NCBI GenBank assembly: GCA_964567745.1
Contig: CAZMNY010000041.1
Location: 15,938-79,937 of the forward strand
Reading direction: 5' to 3'
Length of the DNA stretch: 64,000 nucleotides
Source of the DNA: CAZMNY01 sp964567745
Lineage (GTDB): Bacteria; Planctomycetota; Planctomycetia; Pirellulales; Pirellulaceae
The notes under the pieces were generated by a model. It was not told where the DNA came from, made no database searches, and saw nothing but the letters and a program-made list of their open reading frames with translations. A program made the position numbers and the translations under genes. This document shows positions 9,130 through 18,695 of the stretch, piece by piece. How positions within the stretch are numbered: the first letter of the stretch is position 1; each line of letters begins with the position of its first letter.

Positions 9130-9885
9130 ATGGACCTGGGTATTTCAGGACGGAAGGCGTTGGTATGCGCAGCAAGCAAGGGACTCGGGAAAGCATGTGC
9201 GTTGTCGCTGGCCAAAGAGGGCGTTGACGTAACGATCGTGGCGCGAGGCGAAGAGGCATTGTCGAGTACGGCCGCGCAGATTCGCTCGGAGACGAAAGCG
9301 CAAGTGACGGTCGTCGCGGCGGATATCACGACCGATGCCGGTCGCGCTGCCGCCCTGTCAGCCTGTCCAACGCCTGACATTCTGATCAACAATGCCGGCG
9401 GTCCGCCTCCGGGCGATTTTCGCGATTGGGATCGCGACGATTGGATCGCAGCGCTCGACGCCAACATGCTGACTGCGATTTTCCTGATCAAATCCGTGCT
9501 CGACGGAATGGTCGACCGAGGCTTCGGGCGGATTGTGAATATCACGTCGTCGGCAGTCAAAGCGCCGATCGATATTCTTGGCCTTTCGAACGGCGCTCGC
9601 GGTGGTCTAACCGGTTTCATCGGAGGACTCGCTCGACAGCGAAATCTGGTCCGAAACAACGTCACGATCAATAACATGTTGCCTGGTTCGTTCGACACCG
9701 AGCGTGTCGCGATGTTGCTCGACGAAGCAACAAGGAAGAAGAAAATCGAGCAGAGTCTAGCCGGTCGCTTCGGAGATCCTGAGGAATTCGGCCACCTCTG
9801 CGCTTATCTCTGCAGCGCTAAGTCGGGATACATTACCGGCCAGAACATCCTGATCGACGGCGGATCGTTCTTGGGGACAATGTAG
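9130..9885 (+). CDS. SDR-family oxidoreductase lacking the usual Tyr-Lys pair
   Basis: A 251-residue classical-type SDR. The N-terminal nucleotide-binding segment is ASKGLGKA, then INNAGGPPPGDF and the serine region ITSSAVKAPID follow. Where YxxxK is expected the sequence reads SNGAR, so both the catalytic tyrosine and lysine are replaced. I recall the same LSNGAR variant in other 3-oxoacyl-ACP-reductase-like proteins, so it may mark a subfamily and not decay. The C-terminal ITGQNILIDGG is normal. ATG 9130 is chosen over TTG 9049 because the fold begins right after it. Substrate unknown. Confidence 0.85.
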   Translation: MDLGISGRKALVCAASKGLGKACALSLAKEGVDVTIVARGEEALSSTAAQIRSETKAQVTVVAADITTDAGRAAALSACPTPDILINNAGGPPPGDFRDWDRDDWIAALDANMLTAIFLIKSVLDGMVDRGFGRIVNITSSAVKAPIDILGLSNGARGGLTGFIGGLARQRNLVRNNVTINNMLPGSFDTERVAMLLDEATRKKKIEQSLAGRFGDPEEFGHLCAYLCSAKSGYITGQNILIDGGSFLGTM

Positions 9886-10005
9886 CCGCTCAGCTCCTTG
9901 CCCCCCGACAAATCACCAAGCCTCCTAGACAACAACGGTCGGTTCGCTGCATAAAGGGTGCGAGCTGAATTGGGATTCGGGCCTTGTCGTGGAGCAACAG
10001 AAACG

Positions 10006-11607
10006 ATGGATCAAGCACGGCTGAACGAACTGACGGAGATGTTCTTCACATGTCGGCGCGATGAACTCTCCCAGATATTTGACGAAATGCTCTCTGCTCT
10101 CGATGCCGAACAATCACTGCCGCCTGGCGGTTTGATGTCGAGAAACTACGAGACCGCCCAAGCAAATCCTGAGATCCACACTTTGCCTGGCAACTTGAAG
10201 GATGCGCGGGATGCCGTGTTCCCATTCTTCTGGGGCACCGATAGTTGGCAGTCGAAACTTCACCTGGAAAACGTCAAGGGACCGCCCAACTACGCGTCGC
10301 TTATCGGCTCGATCGCGGCGTTGCTGAAGAACCCAAACCTTTGTGTGGACAAATACTGTTTGAGGTCAAACGAGCTTGAAGTTAAGTCGATCACCGCTCT
10401 GGCCAATCTGATCTTTTACCACACGGAAACCCCCTGGGGCGTCTTCACGATCGGTGGGACGATTTCCAATTTGTACGGGGGAAAACTTGGCATTGAGAAA
10501 GTCGCGCCAGGCACCATGCAGAAAGGGATGCGAGGTTTGTCGTTGGCGGGAATCGTCTCGGAAGCCGGTCACTATTCGAACGCCACGTTGGCCGGTTGGC
10601 TCGGCATTGGAGTCGAGAACTTGCATGCGATTCCGACCGATCCAAGCATGTCGATGCGACTCGACTTGCTCGAAGACAAACTCGACGAACTCTATCAAGA
10701 CGGCGAGCTCGTTGCTTTCGTCATCGCCACCTTCGGAACAACCGACGCGTTTGGAATCGACGATATTCGAGCGATCAAAGATATCATCGAACGCAAATCG
10801 AAGGAGCATGGCACCACATGCCCTCACCTTCACGTCGATGCCGCCGTCGGGTGGGTCAGCTGTTTTCTGACGGAATACGATGTCGAAAACAACCCGCTCA
10901 AGGCTGAGCCGGAAACGTTGGAGTTGATCGAGCGGACTCAGACGGCCACCGTTGGGTTTCGGCATGCCGATTCAGTGACAATCGATTTTCATAAAATGGG
11001 ATGGGGCCATTATCCGTCGAGTGCTTTCATCGTTCGCAAGCGAGACGATCTTGCTCGCTTATCGCGTACGCCCGCCGAGGTCCCCTATTTTTGCGAGGCC
11101 GATTTCCGGCACGATCCGGCCCTGTTTACGCTTGAATGCTCACGACCCGGAATCGGTCCCTACGCCGTCATGGCGTCGCTCAACGGAATCGGTCTGACCG
11201 GCTATCGCATGTTGGTCGCCAATGCAATCGAAAAAGCCAATCAACTCAAGACGAAGATCGAAGCACTCAGTTACTGCAAAGTGATCAACATGGACACGCC
11301 CGGTCCCAACGTTTGTTGGTGGGTGATGTCTCGAGGTCGAGACGCCAAGGAGATTTTCGCTAAACTCTGCGCGGGCGAGTTGAGCGATGAAGAGCGAGAG
11401 CAGTATTTGTACGAGGTGCGGCGCCTGTTCGACAAACGCGAAGCGGCGCTCGACTCCGCGGTGGACGCGAGGTTGAGTTTCACGACGTCGACTGGCTATT
11501 GCCCCAACGGAGTGCAGATCCCAGCGTGGAAGGCGGTGTTCTTCAACCCGAAGACAGACAATGAAGTGATCGATCGAATCATCGCCAGCATCGAAGACGT
11601 CAGTTGA
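10006..11607 (+). CDS. PLP-dependent group II decarboxylase
   Basis: A 533-residue enzyme of the glutamate/aromatic-L-amino-acid decarboxylase fold. The pyridoxal phosphate lysine is K330 in DFHKMGWG. Other family segments are GVFTIGGTISNLYG, which binds the cofactor phosphate, and LHVDAAVGW with its conserved Asp. Such enzymes decarboxylate amino acids such as glutamate, aspartate, tyrosine or diaminobutyrate. The exact substrate is not evident. ATG 10006 is preferred to the upstream alternative at 9958. It stands alone, with about 120 bp before it, and converges on the minus-strand gene that follows. Confidence 0.85.
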   Translation: MDQARLNELTEMFFTCRRDELSQIFDEMLSALDAEQSLPPGGLMSRNYETAQANPEIHTLPGNLKDARDAVFPFFWGTDSWQSKLHLENVKGPPNYASLIGSIAALLKNPNLCVDKYCLRSNELEVKSITALANLIFYHTETPWGVFTIGGTISNLYGGKLGIEKVAPGTMQKGMRGLSLAGIVSEAGHYSNATLAGWLGIGVENLHAIPTDPSMSMRLDLLEDKLDELYQDGELVAFVIATFGTTDAFGIDDIRAIKDIIERKSKEHGTTCPHLHVDAAVGWVSCFLTEYDVENNPLKAEPETLELIERTQTATVGFRHADSVTIDFHKMGWGHYPSSAFIVRKRDDLARLSRTPAEVPYFCEADFRHDPALFTLECSRPGIGPYAVMASLNGIGLTGYRMLVANAIEKANQLKTKIEALSYCKVINMDTPGPNVCWWVMSRGRDAKEIFAKLCAGELSDEEREQYLYEVRRLFDKREAALDSAVDARLSFTTSTGYCPNGVQIPAWKAVFFNPKTDNEVIDRIIASIEDVS

Positions 11608-12520
11608 TGATTGCATAGCCGGCGAATTGGCCGGTCGGCGCCAACTGCGCCTGAAGCCGATCGATCGACCCGCGCCGCGCCTCGGCGTCGCCGCTTCCCT
11701 CGCTCCACACAATTGTCGGTCGGTCGAGCTCGGCAGTACCGATCTGCTCGGCCGACCGCCAAACCGCGTCCGCCCAATTCGGCATCTCCCGGGCATCGAC
11801 GCCGTTCGCGGTCGAATGTTCAGCCAAGTGGTCACTGTCGCAGTCTGCGATGAACATCACGTTGCGCGCCAGTGTTTTAGGGTCGCAATTGAATGAGCTT
11901 CCCGCGTCCCGGTTCAAGATGGTTGCAATCGCAGCCGGGAAGTTGGCTGCGAGCGTCAACGCTGCGGCCGGATCGGAATGCTGCCTGAGGTCGACCAAAA
12001 TGCGGACGCCTTGTTCGCTCGCCTCCGAGAAAAAATCGAGGTCGATGTCTTCGCAGATAACAGTCGTCTCGCTTGCTCGCAGTCTCGCAAAGTCCATCTC
12101 TTCTGACCTGCCCAAGTGAATCGCTCGCATGACCCATCGCCGCCCAGAAAAGTAAAAACTTCTCCCGCGAACGCCTAACGGCCGGAAGCCGATCTGCCGG
12201 GTTGCTTCGCGCTGGACTTTGCCTGCCGCGTCACTCAGCCGGACGGTGACTCGGTAGACAGCCGGATGATCGGTTATCCAGAAACAAGGGTCGGTAACCA
12301 CCGCAGCGCACAGTAACGAATCGCCCGGCAAATCGCTCATCTGGGCGACCGCCGGCAAGGTGGCGCCGGCGACGGAATAGGGGCCGCGGATTTCACCCGA
12401 CAGCTGATAGCCATCGCCGCCGCATTCGCTGAGCGTCGAATCGAGCGTCGCGTAGACTCTCGCGGTCTGTTCGTTCAAGTCGCCGAAGAAGACTCGCAAG
12501 TTGTCCTCGAACTCGCTCAT
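11600..12520 (-). CDS. glycoside-hydrolase-family-2-like protein of unknown function
   Basis: A 306-residue protein. The middle segment (FWITDHPAVYRVTVRL, then IGFRPLGVRGRSFYFSGRRW and MRAIHLG) resembles the junction between the immunoglobulin-like and barrel domains of family 2 glycoside hydrolases. The following residues look like part of a TIM barrel, but the protein is far shorter than an active family 2 enzyme and I see no clear catalytic Glu pair. No signal peptide is visible. The start overlaps the uvrA stop by four bases (ATGA), so it is translated as the second gene of that operon. The three-prime end overlaps the tail of the convergent decarboxylase gene by eight bases. Function unknown. 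Confidence 0.65.
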   Translation of the reverse strand: MSEFEDNLRVFFGDLNEQTARVYATLDSTLSECGGDGYQLSGEIRGPYSVAGATLPAVAQMSDLPGDSLLCAAVVTDPCFWITDHPAVYRVTVRLSDAAGKVQREATRQIGFRPLGVRGRSFYFSGRRWVMRAIHLGRSEEMDFARLRASETTVICEDIDLDFFSEASEQGVRILVDLRQHSDPAAALTLAANFPAAIATILNRDAGSSFNCDPKTLARNVMFIADCDSDHLAEHSTANGVDAREMPNWADAVWRSAEQIGTAELDRPTIVWSEGSGDAEARRGSIDRLQAQLAPTGQFAGYAIIN

Positions 12521-15360
12521 TCGTCGCCTCCGACCAGAACGCTCGCCAAGAACTGAGCCGTTGCGGAATCGGATTGACGAGCGACTTTTTCAGGCGTGCC
12601 GTGACAGACAACTTGACCGCCGCTGTCACCAGCGCCCGGCCCAAGATCGATGATGTAATCCGCCGCTTTAATTAGTTGCAAATTGTGCTCGACGACAATC
12701 AGGGAATGCCCGATCGAAAGCAACGCATCGAAACAGTCGAGCAGCTGCACAACGTCGGCGAAATGCAAGCCCGTGGTCGGCTCATCCAGAATGAACAGTG
12801 TGCGATTTCGAGCCGCAGTGGAAAGATACGCCGCCAACTTGAGTCGTTGAGCTTCACCGACCGACAGTGTATTGGCAGGTTGGCCAAGGCGTAGGTAGTC
12901 GAGTCCGACGTCGATCAATCGCTTGAGTTTGGTTTGTACTTTTGTTTGGCCGCGGAAGAATGAAAACGCCTCACGTACGGTCATTTCGAGTACGTCGGCG
13001 ATATTGCGCCCTCGATAAGTGACTTCGAGAATCTCATCGCGATAACGCATTCCGGCGCATTGGGGGCAACGACGATATACATCCGCCAGGAACTGCATAT
13101 CGATCTTTTCGTAGCCGTCCCCTTCGCAGTGACTACAACGACCGCCGTTCACGTTGAAGCTGAAGTGTCCCGCCGTGTAGTTGCGAGTCTTGGCGTCGAC
13201 CGTATCCGCAAAGACCGCTCGAATCTGATCGAATGCCTTGATGTAGGTCACTGGGTTCGATCTCGGCGAACGTCCGATTGGACTTTGGTCGACAAGCACA
13301 ATGTCATCGACTTGCCCGTCGCCGAAAACGTCGTCGTACGGATAGGGTTTGGGGCCGTCCTTTCGCTTTCGTCGGCAGAGGGCACCGTACAGCGTATTCT
13401 GAACCAACGTGCTCTTGCCCGAACCGCTTACGCCGGTGACAACGCAAAGAACACCGAGAGGAAACTCGACCGTTAGATCTTTCAGGTTGTTTCCCTGCGC
13501 GCCCGTCAGTCGAATCCAACCGTGACCAGCCTCGCGGTGCATTGAGCCGACGGTAACGCCGCGCCGTCCCGTGAGAAACTCACCAGTCAAACTCGCGTCC
13601 GGCTCCATCATCTCGTGCAGATCGCCTTCGAATACAACGGTGCCGCCTCGTTCGCCGGCTCCCGGCCCGATCTCGATCAATCGATCCGCCGCCCGCAGCA
13701 TCGCCTCCTCATGTTCCACGACAACGACCGTATTGCCTCGGTCTCGTAATCCCTGAATGGTCCTGACAAGACGTTCCACATCGGCGGGGTGCAGCCCAAC
13801 CGTCGGTTCGTCCAAAACGTATAGCATGTTAACCAGGCTGCTTCCGAGCGCCGAAGTCAAAGCGACTCGCTGTGTTTCGCCGCCGCTGAGCGTCCTCAAC
13901 GTTCGCTCCAAACTCAGATAGCCAAGGCCGACTTCGTCGAGGAAACCAAGCCGCGAAACGACTTGCTCAAGCATGATGCGGCCGATTTCGCGTTCGCGCG
14001 GCGCCAACTCCAGCCTGTCGAAAAACTCCCGAGCGTTTGCGACTCGCATTTGCCCCACTTCGGCAATACTCTTGCCACCGATCTTCGTCGCCAAACTCTC
14101 CGGCCGAAGACGCGCGCCGCTGCAGCCTTGGCACTGGCGATAACTCCGCCAGCGACTCAAGAAGACTCGCAGATGCATCTTGTACTTGCGCCGCTCAAGC
14201 CATGCGAAGAAACCGTCCAATCCGCCAAATTCGCGTTCCGGTACGCCCTTCCTAATCAACTCCCAATGTCGCGGCTCAAGTTCTTGACAAGGCACGTCAA
14301 GCGGCAAGTCGTAATCGTCGGCCAACTCAATCAGCTCAGCTAACTCGTGCGCGTAGGCCGGCGTGTTCCAGGGGGCGATCGCTCCATCGCGAATCGTTTT
14401 CTGCCTGTCGGGAACGACGAGATCGATATCGATGTCGATGATATTCCCAAATCCCTCGCAATCGGGGCAAGCGCCCAGCGGGCTATTGAAGCTAAACAGT
14501 CGAGGCTCGGGGCTCGGGTATTCGAGTCCGCATGGTTCGCACGACATCACAGCGCTGAATCCCCAGACTTTGAATTCTCGCCCGTCGGCGCTGAGCAGAG
14601 GCTTTGCTTCGAGTGCCGGCGTATCGACGGCGGCGTCGACCAATGCGACGCATCGCCCGCCGCCATGAGCAAACGCGGTCTCGAGCGAGTCGTGAAGTCG
14701 CTCGGCTGCCGCGTTTCCAGCCACAAGCCGGTCGATGACGACCATGATCGATATGCGCTGTTCGGTCGATTCAAGAGAGTCGTTGAGGTCGGCGAGCGAA
14801 TGGAGTTTTCCTGCGGAGATGATTCGCACGAAACCATCTTCGCGCAACGAACTCAGCTCCGCTCCCGTCTGGTCGGTTTCAAACTCGCGTTCGAAGGCGA
14901 TCATGAATCTGGCGCCATCGGGCAAGTTGGAAATCTGCTTGGCGACGGTCGGTGGGCTCTCCGGCCGAACTTCTTGCCCGCAAGAATGACACATCGTACG
15001 GCCGATTTTCGCGTACAGTAGACGAAGGTAGTCCGACGTTTCCGTGGCTGTTCCAACGGTCGATCGACTTGAACGAGACGTGTGTTTGTGGGTGACCGCG
15101 ATCGCTGGCGGGATTCCCTCGATCTTCTCCGCCTGCGGCTTCTCGAGCTGCTCGAGGAATTGTCGAGTGTACGCGGAGAAGCTCTCGATGTAGCGCCGTT
15201 GTCCTTCGGCGTAGAGCGTGTCGAGCGCCAAGCTAGTCTTGCCGCTGCCGCTGACCCCGCAGAGGACCACAAGTTTGCCGTGGGGAATCGTCAGATCGAC
15301 GGACTGCAGGTTATGAACCTCCACGCCCTCAAGTCGTATCTCGTTGCAATGGAATGTCAT
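12517..15360 (-). CDS. uvrA: excinuclease ABC subunit A
   Basis: A 947-residue UvrA that recognises DNA damage in nucleotide excision repair. Two ABC ATPase modules are present, each with a GVSGSGKT/S Walker A. Zinc-binding cysteines are visible in CHSCG, CPDCEGFG, and CSHCEGDG with CPQCAG. The first signature is LSGGETQR. The second reads LSVGEAQR, with Val for the usual Gly. DQSPIGRSPRSNPVTY is the conserved C-terminal block, but its continuation (IKAFDQIR) differs from most canonical UvrA, so this could be a paralogue (UvrA2-like). ATG 15360 is used and not the TTG four codons upstream. Confidence 0.93.
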   Translation of the reverse strand: MTFHCNEIRLEGVEVHNLQSVDLTIPHGKLVVLCGVSGSGKTSLALDTLYAEGQRRYIESFSAYTRQFLEQLEKPQAEKIEGIPPAIAVTHKHTSRSSRSTVGTATETSDYLRLLYAKIGRTMCHSCGQEVRPESPPTVAKQISNLPDGARFMIAFEREFETDQTGAELSSLREDGFVRIISAGKLHSLADLNDSLESTEQRISIMVVIDRLVAGNAAAERLHDSLETAFAHGGGRCVALVDAAVDTPALEAKPLLSADGREFKVWGFSAVMSCEPCGLEYPSPEPRLFSFNSPLGACPDCEGFGNIIDIDIDLVVPDRQKTIRDGAIAPWNTPAYAHELAELIELADDYDLPLDVPCQELEPRHWELIRKGVPEREFGGLDGFFAWLERRKYKMHLRVFLSRWRSYRQCQGCSGARLRPESLATKIGGKSIAEVGQMRVANAREFFDRLELAPREREIGRIMLEQVVSRLGFLDEVGLGYLSLERTLRTLSGGETQRVALTSALGSSLVNMLYVLDEPTVGLHPADVERLVRTIQGLRDRGNTVVVVEHEEAMLRAADRLIEIGPGAGERGGTVVFEGDLHEMMEPDASLTGEFLTGRRGVTVGSMHREAGHGWIRLTGAQGNNLKDLTVEFPLGVLCVVTGVSGSGKSTLVQNTLYGALCRRKRKDGPKPYPYDDVFGDGQVDDIVLVDQSPIGRSPRSNPVTYIKAFDQIRAVFADTVDAKTRNYTAGHFSFNVNGGRCSHCEGDGYEKIDMQFLADVYRRCPQCAGMRYRDEILEVTYRGRNIADVLEMTVREAFSFFRGQTKVQTKLKRLIDVGLDYLRLGQPANTLSVGEAQRLKLAAYLSTAARNRTLFILDEPTTGLHFADVVQLLDCFDALLSIGHSLIVVEHNLQLIKAADYIIDLGPGAGDSGGQVVCHGTPEKVARQSDSATAQFLASVLVGGDE

Positions 15361-15785
15361 GTATCTTTGCACGCCGATGAGTTCGGCCGCCGGTTATCAT
15401 ATGCTCAGCTGTTTTGGATCACGGCAAACCAGTCATCATAGTTGGCTGGCTTGCCGCTGAGTAGTCGGGAACGCTAACCCGATTCCAGAAGGACAGGAGC
15501 TCACGCTCAGACGCCAAGCGAGCGAAGCTGCTTGTTCGTCATTCGTCTTCGCGTTCTCCTCGACTCCTCGACTCCTCGACTCCTCGACACTGCGACTCCG
15601 CGCGCCCCTTATTCTTCCGTCGTTGAAAAAGGACAGGCACCGCTCACGTCATTGGCGTCCGTCATTCGCTCCGTTTTCAGGCGACTTTATTTCGCTATAC
15701 TGCCTGATTGCGTTCAACTCTCGTTGTCAATCCTTGCTACCGAATCACACGCATTTATTTTCTCGTGGACGGACCTCGAACCATC
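15361..15785. other. intergenic region between divergent uvrA and membrane-protein genes
   Basis: About 425 bp without a convincing gene. It holds four tandem copies of the octamer CTCCTCGA (15556-15587). Near the right end, TATACT at 15696-15701 could be the minus-10 of a promoter for the genes at 15786, though no good minus-35 is seen. ORFs here are low-complexity and unsupported. Confidence 0.5.
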
Positions 15786-16118
15786 ATGGCATTTCGTCGA
15801 CTCAACCCTTTCTATCCTCTTTCGATTTTGGTCGGCATCGCCTTTCTCTTTACCGCCGTGGCTTACGGCGTGATGGCTTTTCGAGGCGCCGCTCCGCAAT
15901 TGGTCGACAATGCCGATGAGTCGTCTCTAATGTCGTTTTTGGACGAGCACGGCGTCACCATATTTCTCGTGGAGTTGGGGACGTTGATGGTGACGACGGT
16001 TGCGGCCATAAGTACGGACAGTTTCTGGATGGGCAAGCCAGCCAAACCGACGACGACCAACCGTGACGAATCGAATCAAAACAAGGTAGGGGAATCGCAA
16101 GATGAAAGTGCAGAGTAA
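15786..16118 (+). CDS. small two-helix membrane protein
   Basis: A 110-residue protein of unknown function. Two hydrophobic segments are visible: one after FRRLNPFYPL (ILVGIAFLFTAVAYGVMAF), and a second in the region TIFLVELGTLMVTTVAAI. The C-terminal 35 residues are polar and charged. The ATG at 15786 is chosen because the upstream frame is not protein-like. Its end overlaps the following cupin gene by 17 bases in another frame, so both are likely expressed together. No family assigned. Confidence 0.6.
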   Translation: MAFRRLNPFYPLSILVGIAFLFTAVAYGVMAFRGAAPQLVDNADESSLMSFLDEHGVTIFLVELGTLMVTTVAAISTDSFWMGKPAKPTTTNRDESNQNKVGESQDESAE

Positions 16119-16479
16119 CGAATCGATTTCGCAGCACGATGTCGACATGCCGGGAGCGGACAAGTGCCGAGTGCGATGGCTTGTCGACTCGCAAGACGGC
16201 GCGCCAAATTTTGCTATGAGGCAATTCGAAGTGGGTCCGGGAGGCCACACGCCGAAACATCATCACCCTTATGAGCATGAGATTTATATTCTCGCAGGCG
16301 AGGGAGAGATTCACGAAAACGATGAACCTCACCCGCTGCGAGCTGGCGACGTCGTTTATGTTGCGCCGAATGAGGTTCATCAGTTTCGCAACACCGGCGC
16401 GAGCCCTCTGAAATTTATCTGCTTGGTGCCCAATTCCGCCGGACACGGGCCAGCTCCCGAATGCGGTCCGCTGCCGTAG
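16102..16479 (+). CDS. cupin-domain protein
   Basis: A 125-residue single-domain cupin. Motif 1 is seen as HTPKHHHPYEHEIYILAGEGE, with the metal-binding histidines and glutamate. Motif 2 is seen as GDVVYVAPNEVHQFRN, with the last metal-binding histidine. The length is normal for a small cytoplasmic cupin of the RmlC-like superfamily. These bind a divalent metal and act as isomerases, dioxygenases or sensors, so no reaction can be assigned. It overlaps the preceding membrane-protein gene by 17 bp, and ligA follows after 104 bp. Confidence 0.85.
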   Translation: MKVQSNESISQHDVDMPGADKCRVRWLVDSQDGAPNFAMRQFEVGPGGHTPKHHHPYEHEIYILAGEGEIHENDEPHPLRAGDVVYVAPNEVHQFRNTGASPLKFICLVPNSAGHGPAPECGPLP

Positions 16480-16583
16480 TGGGCCGACGCCGGTGGCTGA
16501 CGTAGTGGTCTGCCGCATGGGGCAATACGACGGTATGGGAATCGAGTCGAGTCAATCGCTAACGTGAGCCGAGCGTCTAGTTC

Positions 16584-18605
16584 ATGAGCAAAAAAAGCAA
16601 GACCATGTCGATTGACGAACTGCGCGACACGATCCGGCATCACGACCAAAAATACTACGTCGACGCGACGCCGGAAATCAGCGACCTTGATTACGACCGG
16701 CTCATGGATCAGTTGAAGGCGATGGAGGCCGCCGATCCATCCTTGGTGACTGCTGACAGTCCGACTCAGCGCGTTGGCGAGTCGCCTGTTCCGCATTTGG
16801 AACAGGTAACGCATCGGATGCCGATGCTCTCCATCGACAACACGTACAGCATTGAAGAGCTCGAGCAGTTCGGCGATCGCACGTCCGGCCTATTGCCGGG
16901 CGAGAATCTTGAATGGGTCGTTGAGCTCAAGATTGACGGAGTGGCCGCGACGCTGATTTATGAAGAAGGCGTGCTGACCCGCGCCGTGACACGAGGCAAC
17001 GGAGTCGTCGGCGACGACATTACCCACAATGTTCGAACCATCGCGGACGTGCCGCTCCGCTTGCTAACCGACTCGCCGCCCGCTGTGCTCGAGGTACGTG
17101 GCGAAGTTTACATGGCGAACGATGAGCTTGTGCGTTTGAATGAAGAGCAGACGGCCAAAGGCGAGGCGACCTACAAGAACACACGAAACGTTTCGGCTGG
17201 CGCAATCCGTTTGCTCGATCCGAAGATCTGCGCGTCGCGCAATCTGCGAATGTTTTGCCACGGGATGGGGCTCTGCGAAGGCGTCGGAGTGGAGACTTAT
17301 ACGGATTTCCTCTCGCTCATCGGCCAGTTCGGTCTTCCCGCCACGCCGATGGCCAAGGGCTTCCCCAGTTTCGCCGAGGCCGTGCAATACAGTCAGCAGA
17401 CGATCGAGCGACTGCATGAACTTGATTTCGAGGTCGATGGATTAGTGCTCAAGGTAAATCGCCTCGAGCAACGCGAGCAGCTTGGCGCCCGATCGAAGAG
17501 TCCTCGCTGGTTGGTCGCCTACAAGTGGGAAAAATATGAAGCCATCACGGCGCTCAATTCCATCACCTTGCAAGTCGGTAAGACCGGAGCGATTACGCCG
17601 GTTGCTGAGCTCGAGCCTGTCGAGTTGGCGGGAACGACGGTCAGTCGAGCAAGTCTGCACAACTTTGACGAGATTGAGCGGAAGGATGTTCGCGAAGGCG
17701 ATACCGTTGTCGTCGAAAAGGCTGGAAAGATCATCCCGCACATTGTTCGCGTCGAGAAACACGAACGCAAGAGAAGCTCGGCGCCGTTTGCCACGCCGAC
17801 CGCTTGCCCTGAATGCGACGCGTCGCTGAGCCGAGACGAAGGCGGCGTCTACATTCGTTGCACCAACCCGGCTTGCCCAGCTCAGGTCAAAGAGAAACTG
17901 CGATACTACGCCACGCGAAATGCGATGGACATCGAGGGCCTAGGCGATAAAGTCGTCGGCCAGGTTTATGATGCTGGTCTTGTTAAATCGATAGGCGATC
18001 TCTACCGACTCGACCTCGAAGGCCTGCTGAAACTCGAACGAATGGGGAAGCGTTCAGCCGAAAAACTGCTTGGCGGAATCGAGACGAGCAAGTCCAGAGG
18101 CCTTGAGCGTCTGCTCAATGCCTTGTCAATTCGGCACGTTGGTGGACGTGTTGCGGAGATTCTCGCCCAGCGGTTTGGAGACATCGAGACCATGCACAAG
18201 ACGGCGCTCGAAGAGTTCGACGAAGTCGATGAGATCGGCGGCGTGATTGCACAGAGCGTGTTCGATTTTCTTCACAGTGATACAGGCAGTGCGCTTATCG
18301 ATGACTTGCGATCGAGCGGCGTTTCGCTGGTCGCGGCAGCACCGTCGCCGTCGGACAGCGAAGATAGCCCGTTCTCCGGCTTGACGTTTGTTGTCACCGG
18401 GACGCTTGAAAACTACTCGCGTAGTGAAGCCCAGGCCGCCATCAAGCAGCACGGCGGCAAGACGTCGTCGAGCGTTTCTGCGAAAACCGACTACCTGCTT
18501 GCCGGTGAGAAGGCGGGAAGCAAGCTCGCCAAAGCAGAAAAACTATGCGTGAAAGTGCTCACCGAAGCAGAGTTCGAAAAAATGTTGGCGGCCGATCCAG
18601 CGTAG
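16584..18605 (+). CDS. ligA: NAD-dependent DNA ligase
   Basis: A 673-residue enzyme that seals nicks in replication and repair using NAD. The Ia domain opens the protein (ELRDTIRHHDQKYYVDATPEISDLDYDRL). The adenylated lysine is K116 in ELKIDG. The OB fold follows, with SKSPRWLVAYKW and QVGKTGAITPVAEL. A four-cysteine zinc finger (CPEC, then CTNPACPAQ) comes next, then helix-hairpin-helix repeats. The protein ends with a BRCT domain (FSGLTFVVTGTLENYSR). All expected domains are present at normal length. It is monocistronic in appearance, with about 90 bp before the aminotransferase. Confidence 0.95.
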   Translation: MSKKSKTMSIDELRDTIRHHDQKYYVDATPEISDLDYDRLMDQLKAMEAADPSLVTADSPTQRVGESPVPHLEQVTHRMPMLSIDNTYSIEELEQFGDRTSGLLPGENLEWVVELKIDGVAATLIYEEGVLTRAVTRGNGVVGDDITHNVRTIADVPLRLLTDSPPAVLEVRGEVYMANDELVRLNEEQTAKGEATYKNTRNVSAGAIRLLDPKICASRNLRMFCHGMGLCEGVGVETYTDFLSLIGQFGLPATPMAKGFPSFAEAVQYSQQTIERLHELDFEVDGLVLKVNRLEQREQLGARSKSPRWLVAYKWEKYEAITALNSITLQVGKTGAITPVAELEPVELAGTTVSRASLHNFDEIERKDVREGDTVVVEKAGKIIPHIVRVEKHERKRSSAPFATPTACPECDASLSRDEGGVYIRCTNPACPAQVKEKLRYYATRNAMDIEGLGDKVVGQVYDAGLVKSIGDLYRLDLEGLLKLERMGKRSAEKLLGGIETSKSRGLERLLNALSIRHVGGRVAEILAQRFGDIETMHKTALEEFDEVDEIGGVIAQSVFDFLHSDTGSALIDDLRSSGVSLVAAAPSPSDSEDSPFSGLTFVVTGTLENYSRSEAQAAIKQHGGKTSSSVSAKTDYLLAGEKAGSKLAKAEKLCVKVLTEAEFEKMLAADPA

Positions 18606-18695
18606 GAAGAACTGAGTCCTCAGGCGGATTTCTAGTCGATTCGCGTCACCCTACGCTGAATCAGTGGTAACCATCCTCGATTTGAGCGTCTCGTC

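Noticed and set aside
15556..15587. Four CTCCTCGA octamers as a regulatory array
   Set aside because: Looks like simple replication slippage; no symmetry and no relation to a promoter.
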